A model generated the notes under the pieces. The model made no database searches and had not been told where the DNA came from. It saw only the letters and a list, made by a program, of their open reading frames with translations. From assembly GCF_001039355.2 (NCBI RefSeq), contig NW_019774058.1, forward strand, positions 103,817-167,816: DNA of 64,000 nt, written 5' to 3'. Position numbers and translations under genes: made by a program. The stretch comes from Lingula anatina. Its lineage: Eukaryota; Brachiopoda; Lingulata; Lingulida; Lingulidae. Numbering within the stretch: the first letter of the stretch is position 1; every line of letters starts with the position of its first letter. Of this stretch, positions 26,102-36,812 are shown one piece after another.

Positions 26102-27046
26102 CTTGGATGAGACCAGAGAGTCACACAGTGATTTTGGATCCTCTGACTGAATTAAAGTGACAGTCTTCTCAACCAATTTATTGATTTTGAAAAAAGTGAT
26201 TGTATTCTAAACCAGACTGAACAACTTCTATTTATTAACGCCATCTTCTGTAGTTCTTTATTTTGAGCAGAACTATGTAACTCGGTGACCATGAACCATT
26301 TATTTCAACCAGCAGTAAGCAGTCATCAAATCCAAGACCAGTATGAATATGCACTGCATATAACTATATGTAGGGAAATGCCAATATCACCCCAGCTGAA
26401 AAGACATCTAAACTGCCAACATTTCACCTTACCATTACACCAGTGTATAAAACCCCCCAGTGAATCCTTTCTGCACTTCAAGGAATCTTATTAAACTCCT
26501 CAACCCTTGACTCTGCCAAAATGCACTTAATCTCACCTGCTTATTGTATGCATTTTGGATAATGCTTATTTATTTTTGGTAGGAGGGAAATTTATGCAAA
26601 TTCTGCATATTTTGCTGTTAGATGGAAAACTGCCTATTTATGCTTTTCTTTCTTTTTACAATATTAAAACATTTTTAGTGTAACTTATGAAATATTATCT
26701 CAGTGAAGTCAACAAAATTTGAATTAATTGTGCAATCATCTGTTTGAGTGCTTTAACAGTTACATGAGCAGCATGTACACGTGTAATATATTCATGCATG
26801 TATTCATGTAATATTGGTTGTGTGTGGATGTATATGAAAGAGCTATTTGCCATGTTTGTTTAGAGTATATTATATTATGAATATTGACTATATAAAGTAA
26901 GAATAGAAAAGTATAAATCTATCGTTAAAAGCACACAAAGTGCATGAAATCTGTATGTATTAAATGTATATTAAATTTCCTGGAAATATCATTTTACCAA
27001 TTATTTGCCAAGGTATATACCCATCCAAAACCGTCGAGAAAATAAA
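26102..27046 (+). other. 3' UTR of the zinc-finger gene
   Basis: AT-rich trailing sequence without a convincing reading frame. Candidate polyadenylation signals are ATTAAA near 26664 and AATAAA at 27041-27046. Beyond the latter the sequence changes character and carries the sialidase relic. Confidence 0.5.
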
Positions 27047-27174
27047 AAAAAAAGTTGGATAAAGCCTTTTCTTTAGATTTTAATTTTAATGACTCGTCAA
27101 GGCTGTTATTCTACGGCCACTCAAATATTGCGTTGCGGTTGCAAAGACTTCGAGTTAGCAGGGGGCGGTGCAAT

Positions 27175-27355
27175 CGTCCTTATAGTAAATTTTTTTATAA
27201 AAAAAAACGCGAAAAGACGAACATCACGGTTGCCTGTCGCTAGACGGACTACACTTAGTTGGACTGTGTAGTCAGATTTTGGAAAAGCACGTCAAACCAA
27301 TGCCGAGTAAGGATCGTGTTTGGCGTTCTACATCAAAATCGAGGGTTGGCCTCTT
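27175..27355 (-). pseudogene. Decayed fragment of a sialidase-like exon
   Basis: The minus strand of this segment matches the end of exon 3 of the sialidase gene at 31175-31300 and continues into its intron. Shared blocks include ATCGTGTTTGGCGTTCT and GTAGTCAGATTTTGGAAAAG (plus-strand sense). Translated in the homologous frame it keeps NAKHDPYS and AFPKSDY, but has in-frame TAG and TGA stops, so it cannot encode the protein. The other sialidase exons are not seen nearby. Its position upstream of glycosyltransferase copy 1 mirrors the intact sialidase upstream of copy 2, so it is best read as what is left of a duplicated sialidase-glycosyltransferase unit. Confidence 0.85.
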
Positions 27356-28157
27356 TCAGATTTTCACCAGAAACTGTTTTATCTAATTAAACAATCTTTT
27401 AAAAAATCATTTTGCAACCACAAAACGGGGTGATTCTTCAGGTGTGCAAACCATGCCTTGAGAATGAACAGCGATTTGGGGATGTGGATGGGTTTGGAGA
27501 ACAACAACAATTTGCACAACTTGTGGCCTATTAATTGTTGTGTTTCTGTTGAAGATCATAAGACAGCCAGTTACAACAACGGCTTGTGACGTTAAGTCTG
27601 TTAATTATATGTCGTGCACGTCAAAGCTGCTGACATAGCGTTCACCTGGAACTACTTCCGGCGGGCGACTTGGTTTCTGAAGTTACGCACCAAATAACTT
27701 ATGTTAAGTTCAACATCAACACATAAAAATACCAAATATACATTATGAATGTGTACCTTCCCTAAAAAATTTCTGCAAAAAGTAAGTATTCGATCCAGCA
27801 TCTGCATATGCGGGTCGGAAACGAAAGAAATTACAAGCTCATATCACCCGTTCTAGTACCTAGCAGGGATGGGGTCTGGGTGATCCACTGTGGGCCCAAG
27901 GATAAAATGACGTTTGAACCACTGATGCCAAAGCTGCCCCAACAGCAGTGTGCTTGTGCTATGTGGGTTCCTGTATACATGAAGGTTATTGATTAAGCGC
28001 GCGAATTGTTACTATGTACATTATGTTAGCGCTTTGTAATTCAATTTAATTATATGCTAATACTTTTACCCCCATGATGCTTGAATTAATGTTTGACGGA
28101 ATATTTTATGAACGACTGACTGAGACATCTTGAAATTGTTCAGAGGAGAAATGATAA
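27356..28157. other. Spacer and 5' leader before glycosyltransferase copy 1
   Basis: No convincing gene. The last ~45 bases (from about 28115) match the leader of copy 2 (from about 34541), sharing CAGAG and GAC/TCTTGAA-type blocks before the ATG, so the duplication includes 5' UTR. Confidence 0.5.
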
Positions 28158-28982
28158 ATGGCCGCACAACAATCAGCCTGTGTGAAAATCTCTTTTAGAA
28201 GAAAGTTCAAGTATATCCTTACGTTCATCATTTTAATAATATGCATTCTGAAAGTATGGATTTCGCGCCAAAAAGAAAACGTGGTGCCACATCAAACAAG
28301 GGGAGAAAAAGGAGAAAATGCTGCGATATCCGTCTCGACTTCATCCATTAAAAAAAGTCAGAGTCGGCAACATATGAGGAGTAACCACAACACAACAGTT
28401 CTTCCAATTGGGAACATTTCTAACAAACAATATCTGACTACAGCTGCAGAAAGACATTCCAATGGGAAAATTACTAATGAATCATTCTACTACATCAAAA
28501 GACTAAATCTCTCGTGTCCTCCAGATATAAATAAGGAAACGTTAATTAAATTGCAGACTAGAAATTTAGTGATTCCTAAAATTATTCATCAATCCTGGAA
28601 AACCAAAGATTTACCAAAACGCTTCGCAAAATGGCAAAAGTCTTGGAGAGTTTGTTTTCCTGACTGGGAATATAAATTATGGACAGACAAAGACAACAGA
28701 ATGTTTATCAAAACGCACTACCCATGGTTTTTAAAGACGTACGACGCATATAACGCAAATATCAAAAGAGCAGATGTTGTCAGATATTTTTACCTTTACC
28801 ATTATGGTGGAATATATGTGGATCTGGATTACGAATGTATCAAACCTTTTGAGCACCTCCTTGTTAAAGATTTGATATTTGAATCAATGGATCTACACCG
28901 GGACGGACACAAGTATCCAGATTACCCATACATACAGAATTCCTTCATGATTTCACGAGCTGCACACCCCTTCTGGATACTG
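28158..28982 (+). CDS. Glycosyltransferase (GT32/OCH1-like) first exon, upstream copy
   Basis: 275 codons of a type II Golgi-type sugar transferase: a short basic cytosolic end, one membrane segment near residues 19-35, a Ser/Thr- and Asn-rich stem, then the Gly_transf_sug fold beginning IPKIIHQSWK near residue 138. The metal/nucleotide-sugar DxD motif is in GGIYVDLDYEC (Asp222, Asp224). The exon ends CTG|GTAAGT in phase 0; reading on gives a stop at 29046-29048. It is nearly identical to copy 2 from KITNESFYY to the end and more diverged in the stem. No second exon resembling 36522-36812 is found before copy 2. It is therefore either a truncated duplicate or an alternative first exon that splices to 36522, which the phase allows. 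The frame has no stops and the DxD is intact, which argues against a long-dead copy. Confidence 0.75.
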
Positions 28983-29881
28983 GTAAGTAACCTTGCTCTT
29001 TTTCCTGGTATATTTCTGCGGAAATCCTCATATACACTCTTGCTATAAATGATGGAATATTTTGGAAATCAGAGTCACAATACTGTGATACTTGTCACAA
29101 AACCTTTTTTAAAGCTGGCTGTAACATTGACCAGTGAACAATTATGAAAGTAAGGAAGTGGACAGAATTACTAGAGAAATGGTTGTGTTCCCTGTTTAGC
29201 AAATCTGAGCAGACTGGCATGCTACGTGTATACTTATGGACAGGTCACTTCTGTTTGCGTTTGCAAGTCAATTCTCTTCATTTGAAGGGTAGCAAATTTT
29301 TCGTCTTACACCCCGTGGTTGAGCTTGGTAATTTTTGTGAATATGGCGTTTTGGTCGCAAACAAATGTTTGGTCGTTGCTACTCGTTCTGGACTCATTCA
29401 AGGAAGCGTCTGTAGGTTCACACAGCGGTATCGTATAGGGTAACACCCATAAAAACAGATCCCACATTTGTTTTTAAATCTTACAAAGGTAGTACTTAAA
29501 CTTCAGTCTGTGTACGATCATTTCCCAAAGTTCCAGTTATCTTGGTCGACTTGCATAAAAGTTATGTTCTTTTTAAAAATATGCTCCAAATGGCCTGCAT
29601 GGTGTTGGAGACACACTTGCATACGTCGTGCAAAATTGTTAAACACTCGAGCACATTCCTCTTTGGAGATTTATTTGATTTTTTCCTGTGATTGCTGCCT
29701 TCAGTTCACCAAACGGTTTAGAGTTGTTCTGGTACAAATTATCATATGGTATAAAAATCAATATGTGAATATGAGCTCTCGTGGGCCTGAAGTCATATTC
29801 TGTTACCTATTGTGCATTGTTAAAATTTAGTGTTGATTTTGTTGTTAACCGTTATGTAACATTGCATCATAATTGCCAAAA

Positions 29882-29928
<47 letters not shown>

Positions 29929-30387
29929 CTGTTTAATCCTAATGAACTTACTCCCTTCACCCTGCAAAAATTTTGGCTATTTATCATATGTGCCTTTTTG
30001 ATAATGCTCCTCTATTATTTTTTTAGAAAAATTTATACATGATACATATTTTGCTGAAACATGAAAAACCATTTACATGTTTGCTTTTTAAACAATATTA
30101 ACACACTGTTTAATTATAAAATATTTATCTTAATGAAGCCAACATGTGTGTGTGTGTGTGTGTGTGTGTTTTGGTTCTAGATCCATTTTAATATATACAA
30201 TATATTGTTCTGGTTATATAATAATAAAAATGTTATACAAAATTGCCTCAAAATATAAGTTGTGGAATCTAGTGAAAGAGGCTTTTATCTATTCGTTAGT
30301 ATAAGTAATTTGAATAAAAATCTATTGAAAATAACCTCTTTTTACTGGCTTATAAAACATCCAACTTAGGTCTGATATATCAGTTTC
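28983..30387. other. Intron-like flank of copy 1 with simple repeats
   Basis: The first ~240 bases match the intron of copy 2 (e.g. ATGATGGAATATTT and CTTGTCACAAAACC), so the duplication extends into the intron to about 29220, where similarity stops. The remainder includes a (TA)n run at 29884-29924, a (GT)n run at 30145-30169 and one of the flank repeats at 29763-29879. Open frames of 99 and 120 codons here have no recognisable features. Confidence 0.6.
29763..29879 (+). repeat. Flank repeat R, copy 1 (partner at 33441-33579)
   Basis: Shares GGGCCTGAAG, a TGTTA/CTTGTTACTTATT block, GTTGA(T/C)TTTG and TTGCATCA(T/G)AATTG with 33441-33579, in the same orientation and order. It lies downstream of glycosyltransferase copy 1, while the partner lies between the sialidase gene and copy 2. 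It looks like part of the duplicated unit rather than a high-copy transposon, though I cannot exclude the latter. Confidence 0.7.
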
Positions 30388-32393
30388 TTAATATGTTTTC
30401 ATTATCCACTGCTCATTGGGTATAATGACATGTTTAACTGTCTCTCTGTTGTAAGTATAGGACACGTGGATTCTGGCCATTGTGTCCTGTAGTAGAGAAG
30501 GGTAACTGTATTCTACAACGTTCTTCCCGCTGCTGCTGGTCTCCAGTGTGCGCGTATACTTCCAACTTTTACCTTGGTCCTCCGACAGGGAGATTACCAA
30601 CGGGTCACGTGCGTGGTGGGTTGGGTTATACACCAGAGCGATTCGGCCGCTTTTCAAAACGTTTGCTTCTATCCCACTATTGTTATTAGGAAGTGTGGTT
30701 TTGGTGGGTGTGGTCCACGTTTTACCGTCGTCTGGGCTGGTTGCCCTGTAGATGTTCCCTGCACGCCGATCTCTGAAGAAAACGACAAGGTTCGGCTTGC
30801 CTGAAAAAATTAGTCATTCTTATTTTAATATCGGACTTTTATTTGAAGACATTTCGAATAAGCACTGAAAGTATTAGTGCCTTAACTGATTCTTGAATTT
30901 ATAAATGAACAGTGGTGAATAAAATGCTTTCTCTAGACATGGCATACTTGTGAATCAAACGTCCCCTTATAGCATGAAGTGGAGCCCTAATAAAATGTCT
31001 TATTGCAAGTGAAATGAATACTTTATATCGTGGATCAAAGAAGACGGCGGTTGGGTGGGTTTATCATTTATGCAAACGTCTATTAGTAATAACTGCTCCA
31101 CAAAAACGTGCTGATAATCCATTCTAATTTTTTAAAGAAAAAAAAAGAATAGACGAACGGCACGAATAACTTGCCTGGAACGGGACGGACTACGCTTGGT
31201 TGCACTAAGTAGTCAGATTTTGGAAAAGCATGCCCAACCCATGACGAATAAGGATCGTGTTTGGCGTTCTCCATCAAAATCGAGTGTTGGTCTTTAGAAG
31301 AGCCCCCTGCAAAGTACGTCGGGAATAGCCACTCGTTCTTCAGGGATCGAATAATTCGATTGCGGTCGAATGACCCAGCTTTGGAAAGAACTAGCTTTGG
31401 TTTAGTAAATTTTTCTCCTTTCCCGTCTGTAGAAACTAGAGCCCACACCTGAGCGGAATCTAATGAAAGAGAATAAAATCATTTGATTTTTGACATCTAT
31501 TTATTTGACACGTATTTAGAAGATTGGAGGTTGTCTTCATGTCAATAAACTCAATTCATTTTTTGGAAAACGGTAAAAGGAGCATGGTTTTGCCACTGGA
31601 AGTTATTTTTTCACGAATAATGGTTTTGATATCGATATTGATTGTTTTGTAAATTAATTGTTATATGTTTATAACATAAACATACAACTCACGGACTAAA
31701 TATGTAATATGAAATAAGTCATGCCTATCTCACCTTCGCTGCCTACGTCACTGTTGCACGTGCTTGTGAATGATGCCTTCTGCTGAGTGTGGAAGAGGAA
31801 CAACGTGTTGTTGTCTGCGAACAGGACGGGATTTTGGTTAGAATAACCAGGTCTTTGTGAGACGGTGCGCGGATTCATCCACTGTAATGTGCCGTTAGGG
31901 AGACGGGCAAAAACTATGGCAACCTAGAAAAAATAAGTAATTTCAATAAATGTCCATGTTTTAATTCCAAATCCATTGAATCAACCTCACAGGGGACAGT
32001 GACAGCACTTGGCAACACCTAACAGTTTTTACTAGCGTGCGTGAAGACGTATACAATACAAAGAGATACCTAAAAACATAAAAAAAATGTTGCATTTTGC
32101 GTGATCTTACTTTCCTCTTATCTTTAATATCTTATATTGTATTAAGGTTTCTCTGTACTCACGTTACTTTCGCCTTCCTTAGAACCGCTGAACCAAGCTA
32201 TGACCATGTCTTCATTGGACAGTCTTTCTATGAACGAGGCATGGTTAGACTTGTACGGTGGCTTCATGTAGGCCTCGTATCGCCCGTCCGTGGTCCGCCG
32301 CAACAACCCGTCGAATGATTTCCCTGTGGTGGCCGGTAAGACTGCGACCATCATAAAAAACCACAGAGGTTGCGCTCTGAAGATACAAATCAT
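30388..32393 (-). CDS. Secreted BNR/Asp-box sialidase-like protein
   Basis: Predicted 372 residues. Exons on the minus strand: 32393-32163, 31923-31734, 31459-31175, 30800-30388; phases 0, 1 and 1 match. A hydrophobic start (residues about 9-20, PLWFFMMVAVLP) suggests a signal peptide. The body resembles the BNR_2 family of sialidase-type six-bladed propellers: a VIAWFSGSKEG block (64-74), NPVLF, a QPSVVRPVPG block, FFRDRR (243-248), and two Asp boxes, SPDDGKTW (257-264) and SEDQGKSW (308-315), then EYSYP near the end. I see no clear Arg-Ile-Pro motif of classical GH33 sialidases, so sialic-acid cleavage is unproven. Intron 3 uses a GC donor, CCAG|GCAAGT. An acceptor at 32378-32377 inside the start region means an upstream exon could supply a different N-terminus. 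It lies opposite in strand to two glycosyltransferase copies, between them. Confidence 0.82.
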
Positions 32394-33440
32394 ATTGCAA
32401 CGATCATTAATGTACAGCATGGCAATATAGGTGATATAAATGTATGATGGCATTGATGGTGAAGGTGATGATGATATGCACCCTGGTGTTACAGTGCGAG
32501 CGGTGACTCTAGCTACCCAAATAACAACAAACTTTCCAATGATGGAGGTGAGTAAGCGACAGCCTGTGGAACATGTCATTCAGTGTTGCCGGACACACTG
32601 TTGGTAATGAGGGACTTCATGACGAGCATTCTAAAACCAAACAAGCAGTGATTCACACACACCACTGCAGTGAGAAATCAGTTACGCCTTGCTTTCAGTT
32701 TTGGGCAAATAATTCGTATTATTTGTCCAAGTTACATTTGAATTTTACCTGCAGCCATCTGAAAAATATGCACTCAACGACTCCATCCTTCGAAGTCTTG
32801 GCATCTATTTGATATAAGAACACACCATACTTATAATGCTATTATAGGGGCAGCCATTTAGATATTTGAGGAAGGAACTGGTACATATATTGTATATTCA
32901 GCCTGCCGTGCTAGATCAAGGTCATAACGTCGTTTTTTATCGAAACACAATGAAAAGTGATATATCTCTTTGTGGTTTTCTTCTGGGGCATGTCGTATAC
33001 GGAAGTGAAAAGTTTGTGAGGACTGTTTGTTACTATCAGTCAAAAGATGACCTATTTCTACTACTTTTATATGTTATTTTTCATAAAACCACATTCAGGT
33101 CTATGGTTTGGACGAAAGTGGGAGTAAAAACAGCTAAGCGATGTTTGTCGTAATCATCTACAATAACTCTTCCACTTTCCTTAGTTTTGACAACGAGTGA
33201 GAAGTGAATTTTCATAAAAATAATTTTTACAATATTGAGATCTTTACGTAAGATATCAGACTCAATGCAGAGCATAGATGTAGCCGCTGACTTTGCTCTC
33301 AGCGTTATTATTCACTTTTTTTCAAAGGGATTTACTTATTACATTACAGTGTGGACATTGTTTTTTATTTTCAATTATTCTATGGAGATGTAGTTTCAAG
33401 TGGTTTAATTTTCATTATTCTCATTCTGGCGTTTTCAAAG

Positions 33441-33579
33441 TATGAACTTGAACTCTCATGGGCCTGAAGCCTTATGCTTGTTACTTATTTTACTTACACT
33501 GGTATTACTTGTTACGCATAATTAGAATTTGATGTTGACTTTGCAGTTAAGCATAATGTATTTTTGCATCAGAATTGAA
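33441..33579 (+). repeat. Flank repeat R, copy 2 (partner at 29763-29879)
   Basis: Same order of conserved blocks as 29763-29879, about 20 bp longer owing to an insertion after the TTACTTATTT block. It marks a second copy of the sequence that once followed a glycosyltransferase unit. Confidence 0.7.
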
Positions 33580-34082
33580 AGTAGCCTTATTTTGTGCATT
33601 ATTATTTTCTGCTTTTTGTCTGTACATTTGACAGCTTTGCTGCCTTGTTTAATGTTATTATTCGTCTTTTAAAGGTGGCTATATCAATCAGTATTAATAA
33701 CTCCGGTGATGACATACTTAAGCGAGATTTTGCTGGCAACCCTCATGGAAGGATAGGGCATACCATTGAAATATGAAACATAATGTATTAAAAGCCTGTG
33801 AACGTTTTTGTGAGAAAACGTGGTATGATATCAGTGCCTTTAATCATGTATATACCTGGAAATAAAAGACGTGCATTGCTTAAACTCCCTGGCCGTTTTT
33901 TGATAATTATATGTATGAGGCCCCAATATATGACATGGGGTTTTAACTCAGATGATGCATATTAGTTTGACATAAAAAATTGAGATTTTAAAAATTGGAA
34001 GCAGGTGTCTGATATTACCCCTTCTGTGTCACCGCCAGTGGCTCTGGACAACATTGTGTCGCATTGTTAATCAACTTCAAAA

Positions 34083-34160
34083 TCTTATACAGGATGATAG
34101 GATGATACTTAATAAGCATGTAATTCAAAAGAAATTTGTCCCATAACATTTATGCAGATT
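34083..34160 (+). repeat. 78-bp direct repeat, left copy
   Basis: Matches 35704-35781 with few changes. Shared blocks include GGATGATAGGATGATA, AATAAGCATGTAATTCAAAA and CCCATAACAT. The two copies bracket the first exon of glycosyltransferase copy 2. Confidence 0.88.
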
Positions 34161-34583
34161 TTTCACTGAGGCAATACATATACTATGTGATAAGGGATGT
34201 TTTAGTCGAAGTGTTTTGAGCTGAAGGCAATTAACAATGAGGGTAGACTATGTGGGCTTGGATTAGAGTGTTGTTGACAACGTACAGTGTTGAAAAAGTT
34301 CACGGTGTTCTTTAACAATCGCGTTAATCAGCAGAAAAAAAATGAAATAAAAACATCAGATCTGTTTTTTGAAAGTGCATATCTAAAAGAAGTACATATA
34401 ATTACTTTGAAAGTAGAACCGGTAAATTCAATTTTATACGTCTCAATAAACTATTATCAATAAACAAGTGGTTTCCAAGAACTTTTTGAATACCCCATAT
34501 CCATTACACTTAAATGAAAATAAGATGTTTAAATCAGACTGATCACTGAGGCATCCTGAATTTGCTCAGAGAAGTATTGAAAA

Positions 34584-36812
34584 ATGGCTGCACTACAATC
34601 AGGCTGTGTAAAAATCTATTTTAAAAGACATTTGAGAAAAATCCTTATCTTCCTCCTTTTAGCAGTAATCATTTTGAAATTATGGACTTCGCACAAGAGT
34701 GAAAATGTGACGCCACATCAATCAAGGGGAGAAGAAAATGCTGCGATATCCGTCTCGACTCCATCCATTCAAAAAGGTCAGAGTCGGCAACATTGGATCA
34801 CGAGTAACCACAACACAACAGCTCAACCGATTGGGAACATTTCGAACAAACTATATCTGACTACAGCGGCAAAAAAACAATCCAATGGGAAAATTACTAA
34901 TGAATCATTCTACTACATCAAAAGATTAAATCTCTCGTGTCCTCCAGATATAAATAGGGAAATCTTAATTAAATTGCAGACTAGAAATTTAGTGATTCCT
35001 AAAATTATTCATCAATCCTGGAAAACCAAAGATTTACCAAAACGCTTCGCAAAATGGCAAAAGTCTTGGAGAGTTTGTTTTCCTGACTGGGAATATAAAT
35101 TATGGACAGACAAAGACAACAGAATGTTTATCAAAACGCACTACCCATGGTTTTTAAAGACGTACGACGCATATGACGCAAATATCAAAAGAGCAGATGC
35201 CGTCAGATATTTTTACCTTTACCATTACGGGGGAATATATGTGGATCTGGATTACGAATGTTTTAGGTCTTTTGAGCACCTCCTTGTTAAAGATTTGATA
35301 TTTGAATCAATGGATCTACACCGGGACGGACACAAGTATCCAGATTACCCATACATACAGAATTCCTTCATGATGTCACGAGCCGGACACCCCTTCTGGA
35401 AACAGGTGAGATCTCTACTAACACGTTCCATTTGACTGACCTTTTCTTCCTAGAATATTTGTGTATTTCTGCAGAAATGGTAACAAACGCTCCTGCTAAA
35501 AAAATGATGGAATATTTCGAAATATTTCGAAAATTTAAGATATAATTATCATTTTAAAAGACCACTGTTATCTTGTCACAAAACCCTTTCTATAGTTGAC
35601 TGCAGCATTAGTCAATTATCGTAAAAAGTTACAATAGTATACAAAATTCATAGAATAATATTTCTTGTGTTCCTTGCATAACAATTGTGAGCAGATTGAC
35701 AAAATCTTTGACGGGATGATAGGATGATATGCAATAAGCATGTAATTCAAAAGAAAATTTCCCCATAACATCTACGCAGATCACGCCTAACATCTACCCC
35801 AGGACCAGGGCTGTATACAAGAGTGACTTTACCAGCATGGAATCAACAGGGTGGAAGGGCCTGCCTAATCACCAGGCGCTTACCTAATTTAAAAACCTGA
35901 GAGACATTAAAAACCTGAGATTGTTGCCATATTGAGATCACGTGATTACCCTACAGAATATAAATACTGACATAATAACATGCGTTTTGTAAGGGAAAAT
36001 CACTGTTCTGTAAACCTGTAGTGAAGATATTAACTTGACATTAAAAGTTTTCAATAAAATACTAATTGAAAAGAACTAGCAAATACAGCTGTTGTTCAAC
36101 TGTAAGCAAAATTGTGCAATAATTTTGTCACCCCTCTGTAGAGGTACGTAAAAAAAAACTATTTCACTAGTTGAATAAAACATGTGTAAATTTGAACTGA
36201 TTGAAAGGGCAGGACCAATATTCTGTGGGAATATCCCGTCATTTTTAGCAAGAGTATATGTTGTGGTGAAGTTCCTGTTCCTGTTCAAAGTAGAATATAT
36301 TAAGTTATTGTGTAAATGAGATAAATTAAAAAGGGTTCGGGATTAAACTTATACCCCCATCGCACGTAGCTTTTGTTCGTAAATCGGTTGGAGCATTGCT
36401 GATTAATACAACTGGTTTTACATTCATTAATAGAGTAATTGAATTGCCTTCGATTTTTTTTATTTGTCACATTGATGTTAATATAATGACATATTTCATG
36501 GGAGAAACTTTTCCGTTTCAGCTTTTGGCTGATCTACCTAAAAACAACACTTCCGGGAGACCGGAGTTCGTCACAGGACCACAAGTAGTAATGGACGCAC
36601 TGAAAAATTATACAAAGTACCATGATGATTATGTTGTCTTCCCGCCATGTTACTTCAACCCCTTTAATTGGGGCGGTGCCAAGACACATTGCAAGGATTT
36701 CAACCAGATGACCGACACCGAGCTTCAGCGTTGTAAAGAACACTACCCTAATGCCTACACCATCACTTACCACACCCAGTCCTGGGGGAGCGGTAGGAAA
36801 AATGTGAATTGA
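34584..36812 (+). CDS. Glycosyltransferase (GT32/OCH1-like, DxD), complete copy
   Basis: Predicted 370-residue type II membrane sugar transferase, expected in the Golgi. Exon 1 is 34584-35405, ending CAG|GTGAGA; exon 2 is 36522-36812, after the acceptor TTCCGTTTCAG; both phase 0. A membrane segment lies near residues 19-34 (ILIFLLLAVIIL). The Gly_transf_sug region opens at IPKIIHQSWK; the DxD motif is Asp221-Leu-Asp223 in GGIYVDLDYEC. Exon 2 adds the C-terminal part of the domain (VVFPPCYFNPFNWGG... and the His/Trp-rich YHTQSWGSG end), a common ending in this family. Animal and fungal relatives transfer hexoses to lipid or glycan acceptors; the acceptor here cannot be told. Exon 1 is nearly identical to 28158-28982 over its catalytic half. 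The opposite-strand sialidase-like gene is about 2.2 kb upstream. Confidence 0.88.
35704..35781 (+). repeat. 78-bp direct repeat, right copy (in the glycosyltransferase intron)
   Basis: Partner of 34083-34160, lying in the intron 300 bp after exon 1. The similarity between the introns of copies 1 and 2 stops just before it (near 35700), so it coincides with a duplication breakpoint. Confidence 0.88.

Larger units (their letters stand above)
32394..34583. other. Spacer between sialidase and glycosyltransferase copy 2
   Basis: No convincing coding sequence. It contains the presumed sialidase promoter, flank repeat R at 33441-33579, the first of two 78-bp direct repeats at 34083-34160, and the leader of copy 2 immediately before 34584. 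Confidence 0.55.

Noticed and set aside
27090-27180. Apparent extra sialidase homology next to the relic
   Set aside because: The order would be reversed relative to the intact exon. The AAAATTTACTA match is explained better by the relic continuing into the homologous intron.
31441-31460. Sialidase exon 3 starting at the AG directly before GTGTGG (31448)
   Set aside because: That acceptor breaks the frame with exon 2. The AG 11 bases upstream (exon start 31459) restores frame and gives the expected residues before VWALVSTDG.
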